The translations under genes and the position numbers were made by a program. Shown one piece after another: positions 1 to 11,300 of a stretch of DNA of 64,000 bases. Source of the stretch: Conus ventricosus (taxonomy: Eukaryota > Mollusca > Gastropoda > Neogastropoda > Conidae). Location: contig CM031620.1 in the NCBI GenBank assembly GCA_018398815.1, positions 68,545,927-68,609,926 on the forward strand, read 5' to 3'. Position 1 is the first letter of the stretch; every line of letters begins with the position of its first letter. The notes under the pieces are model-generated. The model was not told the origin of the DNA. It was given only the letters and a program-made list of their open reading frames with translations, and made no database searches.

Positions 1-3000
1 TTTTACTATCTCAATACTGCACGCAGCCGGTGAGGCAATTCCGATTCTTAGTCAATCAAAATCTCTCAAACACACGGGAAAGTGTGGTGGACGAATCTGC
101 AGAAACGCTGTTGATAAAAATAAAAGCACGTTTAAACTGTATGCAAAAGTAAAAAGAGTAAAAGGGAGCATACCAGTTAGAACTGCCAAAATCAAAGGAA
201 TAAAGTAATTGAAAATGCTAAACGCGAGTATGGTCATCATTTTTGTTTTAATGAAATAAGTGAACATAAAGATATCAATAAAATTTGGAAAAAGATCCAT
301 GAAATGAAAAACGGAATCCATTTACCTGCATATCCTATCATACTAGGTGCCGAAAAATTTCCTTCGGCATATCAAAAAGCAGAATCATTTGCTGAAATGT
401 TTTCAAAAAACAGCTCCTTCTGTAGTTTATCAGACAAATGCAGAGCTATGAGGGAAACCAATCTAACGAAGAAATGTACGCTGATCCTGACGAAAATAAT
501 GATCATTATCTAAATGTGATATCACTTTTCAGGATTACACTCTGCTATTTCTTCATTGTCTAATAAGAAAACGTCTGTTGGTTTAGATGCCATTTCTAAT
601 CAAATGTTAAAACAATACCACAAAATTTTGTTTTACTTCTACACGAAATTATTAATAAATGTTGGATTGAAGGGAACATACCTTCCATATGGAGAGACTC
701 ATTATTGTTCCCGTTTTTAAAGAAGGAAAATCAATGACAACACAAATAGCTATCGACCTATAGCTCTTACATCTCATGTCTGTAAACTAATGGAGATAAT
801 TGTTCTAAACAGATTGACATACTATTGTGAAAAAACTGGCATTATCCCCGCAAACCAGGCTGGTTTTAGAAAGGGCAGGTCTACTAATACTATTGATCAT
901 CTTGTAAAGCTAAACTACGCAAATTAAACATCAGTTTGCTAGAAGACAAAACGTTCTCGCCACCTTTTTCGATATCAACAAGGCATTTGATCAAGTTTGG
1001 CATGATAGGCTTTTATATAAACTAAAAACTATAGGTCTCTCTGGTCATATTTATAAATTTGTTAAAACATTTCCTGACCAAGAGAGTATTCAGACAGAAT
1101 TGGTAATACTTATTCATCCAAAAGATACTAGATATGGGTATCCCTCAAGGCTCTGTGATCGCCCCTCTTCTCTTTAATATTTTAGCAAATGATTTACCTA
1201 AATACATTTCAAAAACTTTCACTTAATTCAATATGCTGATGACATCTGCTTATGGTTGAATGCCACATTAAAAAAGAACACATAAAAAGATCTGTTAATT
1301 ACATTAGAAGAATATATCAAAAAGAATTAGACAACATTGCGAACTTCATGTCTGATAATGGCTTATGCCTGTCAGCTGAAAATCCCGTATGATGTTATTT
1401 GATGCAGGTGGGTCTGCTCACAATACTCCTAACTTCAAAGTACATAATTCTGCATTGAGCTACACTTCTGAGATTAAATTCCTTGGTGTGCATCTTATGT
1501 CAAATCTTTCTTGGAATTTTCACTTAGAAATATAATAAATCAAGCGAGAAAATCTCTTAATCTGCTCAAAGTTATAAGCAAACAAAGTTGGGGCCAGGAA
1601 ACAAAAAGTTTAATACATCTTTCTTCTGCTTTAGTTAGATCCAATTGTCATATGCACAGGAGGTCTTTTTTAGTGCTCCTAAGTACTTATTAAAAAAAGC
1701 TTCAGTGTATAGACTCTAAGGCATTCAGATTAGCCCTTGGTGTTCCATTTCATGCTTCAGCTGTAAGAACATACCATGAAGCTGGTGTCTTACCTCTTGA
1801 TGACCATCGTGAACTAGTCTGCGCTAAGTACATTCTTCGCTGCTCAACTATTCAAAGTGCTAACCAAACGGAACTGGATATGAGGTCTGATGTAGACTTT
1901 CCTAAACGTGCTAAAAACATTCGAGCCACTTAAAACGATACTCACATATTCTTCTCACTTGTGACAAATTCAGGTATCAATCATAAAAGGCTTGCTGTGC
2001 GTTTTCCCATAATCCATACCAAACTGGAGCTCTCAAACCAAATTTGATTATAACTATACAACATTATCTAAAACTGATAACATTAATATTCTAGCTTGCG
2101 AAGCAAAATCACATATCAATGATTGTTATCGTCACTTCATAAAAGTCAAACTGATGGGTCTCTGTAAACAATAATGCTGGTTGTGGCTTTGTCATTCCAT
2201 TATTAAAATTGAGAAGTCCTTTCATCTTGGGCTAATCTGTCTATTTTTACAGCCGAACTTATAGCAATATTAATGCGCGTACAGTACATAACTGATATTA
2301 TATTTGACTTTTATAGTATTCTCTTCTGTGTAGATTCTAAGTCAGTTCTTCAAGCTTTAGAATCTACAATTCAAAAATCGTGCTGAAATCAATCAGAAAT
2401 TAAAATACTTAATTCACAACCTTATGTCAAGAGGTACAACAGTTTATTTTTGTTGGGTTCCTTCCCATTGCTTCATATCCGGAAATGAATGGGCTGACAG
2501 AATTGCTCGAGCAGTGCAAACAATTCTGACAATACGGCTACTATTCATATTCACCTTGAGCTTACATGAAGGATATTCTCTCTTACAAAGAGCCTCTTTG
2601 AAAATTTGAGGAATACTACAATGAAAGTGTTCTCCCCGAATACACAAACCCGACTCTTCTATACTTTGGTACAACTCTCGAGCAAGTAATCTTTTAAAAG
2701 GCTTCCTCGGTAAATCCAGTAAACTATAAACAAACATAGGTCATACCAAGAGCACAATAAACAACTTCTCTCCTATTATTTCGGTTAAAAATAAATGCAT
2801 TCAGAACAAAATATGTCAAGAATATTCGATGTGCTTGCGGCGCCCTTGATAATTGTACAACAACACACTTCTATACTTTTGCCCCTACTTTGATTCCGAT
2901 TTGTCAGAATTTAGAAAGGATGTTTCAAAGTGCATATTCCAGGTACTATATCTCTCTAAATTTTGTACGAATTCTTATGTTAAGACCCAGTTGCTCAATC

Positions 3001-3293
3001 CTGTAATTGCTGTTTCCTGATCTTATTTTGTACAGTTGTTTGTTTTTACTTTTGATGTCTTTCTTTTTTTTTTTTTTTCTTTTTCTTTTTTTTACAGTCG
3101 AAGTCTTACTTTTCTCCCAATCACACATACACGCACACACGCACACGCAGCATCGCGGGCGCGCACTCACGTACGCACGCTGCACGCACACACGTACGCA
3201 CGCTGCACGCACACACTCAAACAGACACACACACAAACACACACACTTGTCTAATTATCACATTTAGTGAAAAGACGTTAAATTGAAGAACAA
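1..3293 (+). mobile_element. Decayed LINE (non-LTR retrotransposon) with RT and RNase H
   Basis: This is a dead, 5'-truncated (or window-truncated) LINE. Stop codons and frameshifts break it throughout, so only protein patches can be read. Around 755-915 there is an RT patch reading RPIALTSHVCKLMEIIVLNR followed by NQAGFRKGRSTNTIDHL. Near 965-1000 is FFDINKAFDQVWHDRL (RT motif A). The RT catalytic box YADD is at 1232-1243. At 2452-2511 the patch WVPSHCFISGNEWADRIA is the C-terminal part of an RNase H domain. A Cys-containing patch (CACGALDNCTTTH) near 2825-2875 is typical of the extreme C-terminus. RT plus RNase H in this order points to the I/Jockey side of the LINE tree; the clade is inferred. 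The 3' UTR contains CA-rich sequence and ends near 3293 in a CAA-type tail. The element is non-functional. Confidence 0.85.
3120..3250. repeat. Imperfect CA/CACG microsatellite in the LINE 3' UTR
   Basis: Mixed (CA)n with CACGCACG and GTACGCACGC interruptions, preceded by a pyrimidine-rich T tract at 3060-3095. Short open frames here are repeat artefacts. Confidence 0.85.
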
Positions 3294-3295
3294 CA

Positions 3296-3306
3296 ACACA
3301 CACACA

Positions 3307-3374
<68 letters not shown>
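3296..3374. repeat. (CA)n microsatellite abutting an AOX splice acceptor
   Basis: A nearly pure (CA)n tract of about 79 bp. It follows the CAA tail of the LINE and stops 4 nt before the exon that starts at 3379. It occupies the place of the polypyrimidine tract. Confidence 0.95.
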
Positions 3375-3375
<1 letters not shown>

Positions 3376-3378
3376 CAG

Positions 3379-3594
3379 TCCATCAGTGCCTCCATGTCTG
3401 TCTGAAATCCCCAGGGAGAAGACACAGAAAAAGACATCCCAAGCGACAGGGAAAGAGGACGACTTGTCTCGTCAGGGCACTCAGCAGGTGGCCGGTTCCT
3501 CCATGCCCAGTTCCCATGATGCCTCCTCCCATCAGGGTGTCCAGCAGGAGCCAGAACCTCCCATGGGAACCTACTCCCTCCCTCACCCCATCTG
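3379..3594 (+). CDS. AOX: AOX exon 1 of those visible (linker, ends at PHPIW)
   Basis: It encodes a polar, low-complexity linker rich in Ser, Gln and Pro, followed by [10 protein letters not shown], the conserved motif before the catalytic domain. There is no in-frame ATG before the CA repeat, so this is an internal exon. The acceptor is read as ACAACAG at 3372-3378; an AG at 3385-3386 is an alternative. The donor is GTCAGT at 3595, leaving the first two bases of a Trp codon. That codon is completed by the first base of the next exon. The intervening frame beyond the donor is not AOX-like. Confidence 0.85.
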
Positions 3595-4021
3595 GTCAGT
3601 ATGGGGGGGTAAGGGGGGGGGAATGAATTCTGTCGGAAGGTGTTGAGGAAGGAGAGAGAGGAGGAGGTGGTGGGGGGGGGGGGAGGGAGGCAAGAAGATC
3701 AAAACAGATGTACAATATAAGTATATAGGCAACGACATGCACCCCTCAACATGGATGTTATTGGCAGCTTTCCAAACCTACTAAGTTTGAATTGGACTAA
3801 GCTAATAAATGTCTTTAGAAGACAGAGAGGGCACTGTGCACCTGTCTGTCACAACAGGATACAGTGTTGAAGCAAGACATACTGTGTAGTGCGTGCTTGC
3901 CTTGCCAGAGTTTCTGTTTTCAGTATGTCTTTTTTTTTTTTAATTTATCCGTAGCAAACTCTGAGGGGGGTAGATAACATGATATGTTTATATTAAATGG
4001 ATGGGTGCAGATTTGTGAAAG

Positions 4022-4075
<54 letters not shown>

Positions 4076-5088
4076 CGCGTGCATTTGGTGTGTTTATTTA
4101 TTCAAGCATTCTTTGTGTGTGTGTGTGTGGGTTTATTGTAACAAATTGTCTTGTTTCAAAAATGCTTGTCAAAGACTTGGATGATAAACAAAGACATGAA
4201 AATTAAATTAGATTATTGCAAAAGTCATCATCAAACTGAATACAGCTGTTAATGTTTACTAAAATGCGTATGCAATGTACCTATATAATTGCTGATGGCG
4301 TTTAATCTCTACACAGTTACATCATATTGTAATCCAGTTTAATTGGTGCAATCCCTTTCTCATCAAACTCCTTGTATCCTGGCCACAAAAAAAATTGACA
4401 TACATTTTGAAAACACTGTCTTTGTGTGTGTGTTGCTCTCTTTGTCTGTCCATCTTTCCATCTCTTTCTTGTATGCTTTAAAAATGTGACGCAGTTTACT
4501 GAAGATAAACTGAAAGAGCTGTTTGCAAATTCTTTCAGCTGTAGAAGGCTAAGCTCATAGCTTAGATGTTAGACTGCTGTTATTGTTGCATGTCAAACCC
4601 ACAGAACAGCTAATGTTGTAAAAACAGAGAACAGACTGGGCCGTCTTAACACACGCACAGTAGAGGAGCTCTGAGTAGAGAGGCTCTGTGCGTATTGTCT
4701 GCTTGTTCCTTTGACATGCTGTCTGTGCTAGTTGGACAGACAAGTGGTATGATACTGAGACCAGTCATTCTTCTCACAGGAATAGGGTTCCCTCCAACTG
4801 AACTATTCATTCCACCATAGGAACTATTCATTCAACCATGCTTGGCTGCATACATTATTGGTCATGGTCAGGTGATTCTGACAGTCATTTTATGGTGCTG
4901 CTTTCCATAAGCTGTCAGGAGGCAATCCGCTGTTCAGATTATATTCTATATTTCAACGCTTTGTCTGCATGTGAGCTAGACTTAAGGTGTTCTCATTCTC
5001 TCTACACACACACATGCAAGCAAGACACACATACTTGCAAACAGAAATATATAATATGTGCGCTCTCTTTCACACACACACACACACA

Positions 5089-5142
<54 letters not shown>

Positions 5143-8141
5143 TAGTCTACATGCACACATACAACATCAACAATATGAAATATGCAGTCAGAGCAAAGTC
5201 ATGGTGCTTATCATTAATGATTATTTAAAATCTGAGAAGAAAGAAGAAAGAACTCTGAGGAACTGGCTTAGTTGTCTCGTGCCTTCGCTTCTTGTCTCCT
5301 CAGATTTCCTCAACTTTGTCCGTTCTTTCCATACTGAAGAATTGATTATGTGCGCTTGGTTCCCTGTACTATTCAGTATATTATACTTTTTTTTTTTAAT
5401 TATCACCCTGAAGTAGAGTCTCAGTGATTTGTGTTTTTTTGCAGGTCAGAAGAGCAGCTGTATGATGTCAAGATTACCCACAAACCACCACAGGGTTTTG
5501 TTGATAAGGTCTGTGGGTTTTTTTTTTTAATCTCATTTTTGATTTTTTATTCATTTTGTTTGGTAATTTATCCCCACTTTTGTAATAATCTTGTTAATGA
5601 ATTTAATATCATGATTGTCATGTCAGTAAACTTTTGTGAGACTCATAAACATCTTTGAAATCTTTCTGCTTCTGCTCTTCAGGCTGAAAGATCAGGAACG
5701 GAAGGTGTGTTACATTATACAGGCACTTTTGTCCAGAGAGGCCCAAGGTTGCACAAAAATTCATTATCTCCTGGGTTTTTTGTTGTTTTTGTTGTTTAGG
5801 TAACACATGTTTTTCAGAGTTGATGTAATTGAGTGTCATGAAATTGGATTTAAATAGAAAAAAAAATGGAAGAGGGAGGGAGAATTTCATTGATGTTTAA
5901 TACTCAGACTAAAGCCATTAAATCTTTATCACACAGATTCCTTGAAGGAAGGAAATTAACATTGGAGATAATGCACTTCGAAGGGTGAAAATCTTACTTC
6001 TGTGGTTTGAATGGGCAGGATTATTGTTTTTATCTCCCCTTCTCAACTAGACATGAAGTCTGCAGAGGTCTTGGTGAGAGTTGTTTGGTCGACATCATAA
6101 AGTTATGTTTCTATGCAGCATGTACTTCATGCATGGATAAGAAAGACAGTTGTTTCGGACAAAATGATATTGAAAGACAAATGTCATGGATGAACAAAAA
6201 TATGCAAACTGAAGAAGAGATAGTATGCTGTCCCAATATGCTAACATGCTGTCCTGGAAAATGCAGTTTGAATCTCGCTCTGAGAAATCATGTTTCTGGT
6301 TACAAACACACTACCTTTCTGTTTATGTTGTCACAGAACATTCAAGTTAAATGACCTTTGGGGCTTTAAAATTTACAGCGTCTGTTAACATTTCAAATGA
6401 TGTTTCATAATGTTAATCAAAATGTATTGATATTTTACATTGTGTTTTGCGAAAAATAAAGGCCCTTTTGTTGATACTTTGACAAGATTAACATTTGTTG
6501 CTATTATTGTGTGCTTTGGTATGCAGTAATGTTTCTTTATGGCAAAGTCAGACACCAATAACTGCATATTGTATGCTGACAAAGGCAAAGGAATGTCCTT
6601 GATTAAAAGAACCAACGGGTAATAAATTGTATGTACCAGCCGCCGTGGCAAAGTGGTTAGCGTCGCGGACTCCTGGCTGGGAGGTCGTGGGTTCGAATCC
6701 CATCAGAGTCATGTGGGTTTTTCTACCCCGACCGGCTCCTACTCAGAGTTGAGTTTGCTGCGGACTCGGTTAGGAAGACTGGGGACCACACAGTCGAGTT
6801 TCATCCACTTAATGGATGCATTTCTGAGAGTGTTGCTCAAATTCCCTGATCAACACTGCAGGTGCCTGTATCTCTCGGCCTGGTTGACGCCGGGATATAT
6901 TATGAAAGGAAGCGTAGAGTACAGCCCTGTCATGTAGTCTCAGACCGAAATGGAAATCCGTAGCATCATCTTAATCATCCTCATTCTCATCGATCAGCAT
7001 TAAAAAAAAAAAAAATGTCTCAAATTCTGTGGCCCTTCATGCCCTGCTCTCATGGTGACCTCAGTTTCGATGTCCTCTCCACGTCTGTGGTCTTGGTTTG
7101 GTTCCGTCGGGGTCACCGGTATCGGTGAGTCCATGGGGGCTGTCGTTGGACGGACGTGGTGGCGCCCTCTGGAGGGAGAGCTCACTCACGCCGGCTCCAC
7201 GACTAAGCAATTATTGTCGTCAGTAGGGGGCTTAGTAGGTGGTGTCCTGCGTATGTTAGATCAGAACAGGCGCCACTGAACACCACCGAAGTGACTCGGC
7301 AGCAGTGCAGTGTCTCCTCCGGTGGGTTGCCTCTTGACGACTTGACATTGACTGCCCCCTGTGGATTGTCGGTGCCGGGGCTGCGGCGGGGCCGACCGGG
7401 CTGTGGCTGTGGACGGGGTGTCGGAATGAGCGGCGTGTGTGCACTGCCTCTGAGGTGGTGCAGAGGTTGGGACAGCAAAAAAAAAAAAAAACAAACAAAC
7501 AAACAAACAAACAAAAAACAAAAAAAGAAAAATCGTATGTAAGTGTAACAAATTGTATGCAAGTGTAACAAATCGTATGCAAGTGTAACAAATTGTATGT
7601 AAGTGTAACAAATCGTATGTAAGTGTAACAAATCGTATGTAAGTGTAACAAATCGTATGTAAGTGTAACAAATCGTATGTAAGTGTAACAAATCGTATGT
7701 AAGTGTAACAAATTGTATGTAAGTGTAACAAATTGTATGTAAGTGTAACAATTGTATGTAAGTGTAACAAATCGGTGATCAAAACAAACACAGAAGTATT
7801 CATTTGTTTGTACTTCATACGTTACACTGTAACATCATGAAATCATATTTTGTAACATTTCAGAGACTTTCATTATGAAAATAAATGTTAGAAACATTTT
7901 AAGTGGTATTTTGACAAATGATATCATCATATCTTAAATTATCATTTCTTATTTGTTGGCAGAAAGTAAGAGTACAAGTCTTTATTGTTCAGTGATATTT
8001 CACATCATGATGATGTCTCACTATTTCAGTTTGCACTTGGAACAGTGAAGTTACTAAGAGGAGGCTTTGACGTGTTTTCTGGATTCATCTTTGGTCAAAG
8101 AAATGAGAAAAAGTGGATCAAGTAAGTTGCATGTTTGGTTC

Positions 8142-8198
<57 letters not shown>

Positions 8199-8294
8199 AT
8201 TTGTGCGTGTGTATATGTGTGTGTGTGTGAGAGACTCTTCAAACATGGAGCATATCATGATCTCTGTAGGTGTTTGTTGATATGTATGTGTGTA

Positions 8295-8364
<70 letters not shown>

Positions 8365-11300
8365 CACATGTATGTGTGCATACATGTGTGTGACCGTGTG
8401 CCCATATTAGTGTATGTGTGAGCTTGAGAGAGCTTGATATTCAAACTGCTGTGATGAAAACAAATAGATACTTAAATTGTCAGTCCGCAGATGATTTACT
8501 TTTCATGCAGGGTCAAGGGCAGGTGAAACAGGTGAACAGTTTTGTGACCTCAAAAGTACAGTTTCAAAATGGAGTGGCTGAGGGCGGAAAATGAAGCAAA
8601 ATTTAGAAAGAGAGGGGGTTAGTTACCGCCAAGGACCTAGACAAAGTACAGGACAAGACACAATGCATTTCGACCTCTTGGGTGTTCTTCAGGCAAAACA
8701 AATAACATTTAGGACAGTGAAAACGAAGAACGAGAAACCACTTATCTTCTCATATTCGCGCATGATCGTTCGCAAATATGAGAAGATGAGAAAGATGGGA
8801 GGTGAATTTGTCTGCTAATCTTATCAGTCTTTTCTTGCCCTGTTGATGATCTGAATGCAAAGTCTGTCAAAATCAGATTATTATTGCCTTGTTTTTTTTA
8901 TGGCCCCCTCTCAGGATCAGCTTCATTCTCAGATCTGCATATGACCTTCTGCCCTCAAATGCAAACCTGGTGAAGTGGGGGAAAACAGACGATCCTGCAT
9001 GCCCCTCTGCCATGAAAAACAAACAGTGGAGCATGTTCTAAGCTCATGTAAAGTAGCCCTGGCTCAAGGAAGGTACACATGGAGGCACAACCAAGTGCTC
9101 AAGAGATTGTACAAGTAGTCTGGGCCAGTACCAACACCACAAAAGGGAGAATCAGGACTCCAAAAGCACCCGCAACATTCTTCACGGCAGGAGGCAGCAA
9201 ATCATGGCAAGAACAACAGTGCCACTCGAAACATGCAGGCAGAGTCTGCTGGACGGGGCAGATGACTGGGAGTGCACTGCAGACCTCCAGAATGGAAGAG
9301 TCACCCAGAAATCATCAGCAAGAGTGGCATGAGACCAGACATAGTAGTCCACTCTAAGTCAACCAAGCAGCTGATCATGATCGAGCTCACGGTGCCATAT
9401 GAAAACAGAATGGAGGCAGCTCAAATCTACAAGACTGAAAAGTATGCTGATCTGGCAAACAGCCTGAGGAGAGAAGGCTATCAGGTCAAAGTCCTCACTG
9501 CAGAAATTGGAGCGAGGGGATTTGTAGGAACGTCTGCATACAGCCTCATGAAACAGCTCTCAGTTGCAGGGAAGGAAAAAACCAGAGCCCTGAAAGCAAT
9601 GGCAGAAGCGGCAGAGAGGTGTTCAAGCTGGATCTGGTCAAGGAGGAACAAAAGTGAACTTCATAAGTGAACTTCATAAGGCTTAATTTCCCTACAAATA
9701 TCAGGTGTCCCTGTGGCTCAGTGGTTAAAGCGCGAGTCATTAAGTGGAAAATGAGCATCTCCAGAGGGTAATGGGTTCGAATCCCAGCCATGGCTCGTCC
9801 CAAGATGGGAAACAAAAAAAAAGGGGCAGCAGAGGGACATCCGGAGTCATGAACCGGGTGTGGCCCAACCCCCCTAGAGTGTCAGGAGATAAGGGCCGAA
9901 ACACTTGCTTGAAGGGGGCTTCTCTTCTGAGGACTCTCTGCTGCCACGCTGTCCACGAGTTTCTTTCTACTATTTATGGATACGTTTTGAGTTGGGGAAT
10001 AATTATTATTGCCCTGTTGATTTGTTTATGGATATGTTTAAGTAGGGAAATATTTTTATTATTGCCCTGTTTATTTATTTATGGATATATTTGTGTTGGG
10101 GATTAATTATTATTTCCCTGTTTATTATTTAGGGATATGTTTGAGTAGAGGAATAATTATTATTGCCCTGTTTGTTTATTTATGGATATGTTTGTGTTGG
10201 GAAATAGTTATTATTGCCCTGTTTATGTATGTATGGATATGTTTGAGTAGGGGAATAACTATTATTGCCCTGTTTATTCATTTATGGGTATGTTTGTGTT
10301 AGGAAATAATTATTATTGCCCTGTTTATTTATTTATGGATAAGTTTGTGTTGGGAAATAATTATTATTGCCCTGTTTATTTTTTTTTGGATATGTTTGTG
10401 TAGGGGAATAACACTGGATAAGGCATGACGAAGCAGCTTGACTCCAATTTTCGTTTCCTTTTTAAATATAGAAAAAAGATCCAGTGTCTGCTAGGATCCT
10501 ATTAACGTGGAATGTTGATGGCAGACGCATCATATTCCTGGAGACGGTGGCAGGCGTACCAGGCATGGTGGCGGCCATGATGCGTCATATGATGTCTCTG
10601 CGACGATTGCAGCGAGACCATGGATGGATCCACACCCTGTTAGGTAACTTTTTTTTTGTAATTCCTTTTCTTTTCGTCTGTATTTGAACCATGTAGCCAA
10701 CTGGATCTTTTGCATTTTGGCTTTATATATTAAAAATACATTTTTCAGCTCAAATGTCAGCCTGCTGAGTGAAGAGATAGATGGTCCGTATTTTCCAATT
10801 TGAACCTATGAAAATAAATTGAACTGTCTGGGGCAGAAAATTGATGAGTTTAAATAGAACCTGGGTTGAATGAGTTTGCACCCAATAGACAAATTTGCTG
10901 GAGCAGCGATTAGTGTCATTGTCCAAGAGTTGGGAGGTAGTGGGTTGGAGCTTTATCACAAATGTTTATTTGTTAGAATTTTTTCCTCTGCCCTGGCTGG
11001 CAGTGGCATAGAGTTGTTGGATGTGAAGTGAGTGTAGACTGATGTGCCACTGAGAGCGTTGGTCACTTTTTTCTGACCACCGTCCAGATTTTTCAGGCCT
11101 GAGTGACTCCCCGCAATGTCATGAAAGAAAACATGGGGTGCAGCCATGTCTTGGACAAAAAACAAACTCTGAAGCATCTCATGACAGAAAATATAGAGTA
11201 TGGCATGTGATATAGAGTGTCTTAGACAAACGATAAACTCTGAAGCATCTCATGACAGAAAATATAGAGCACGGCATGTGATATAGAGTGTCTCAGACAA

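Noticed and set aside
3595..3646. Continuation of AOX exon 1 into VWGGKGGG
   Set aside because: The GTCAGT donor at 3595 gives perfect phase with exon 2 and the family motif PHPIW-SEEQ; the extension is intron.
6007..6354. Cys-containing open frame of 115 codons
   Set aside because: Inside AOX intron 2, no signal peptide or regular Cys pattern, flanks not splice-like. Probably chance.
6661..6733. Possible tRNA genes at A/B-box sequences (also near 9714, 30240, 43304 and 46128)
   Set aside because: The box spacing is tRNA-like, but no acceptor stem or cloverleaf is apparent and the sequences continue into repeated bodies. They are SINE or LINE modules.
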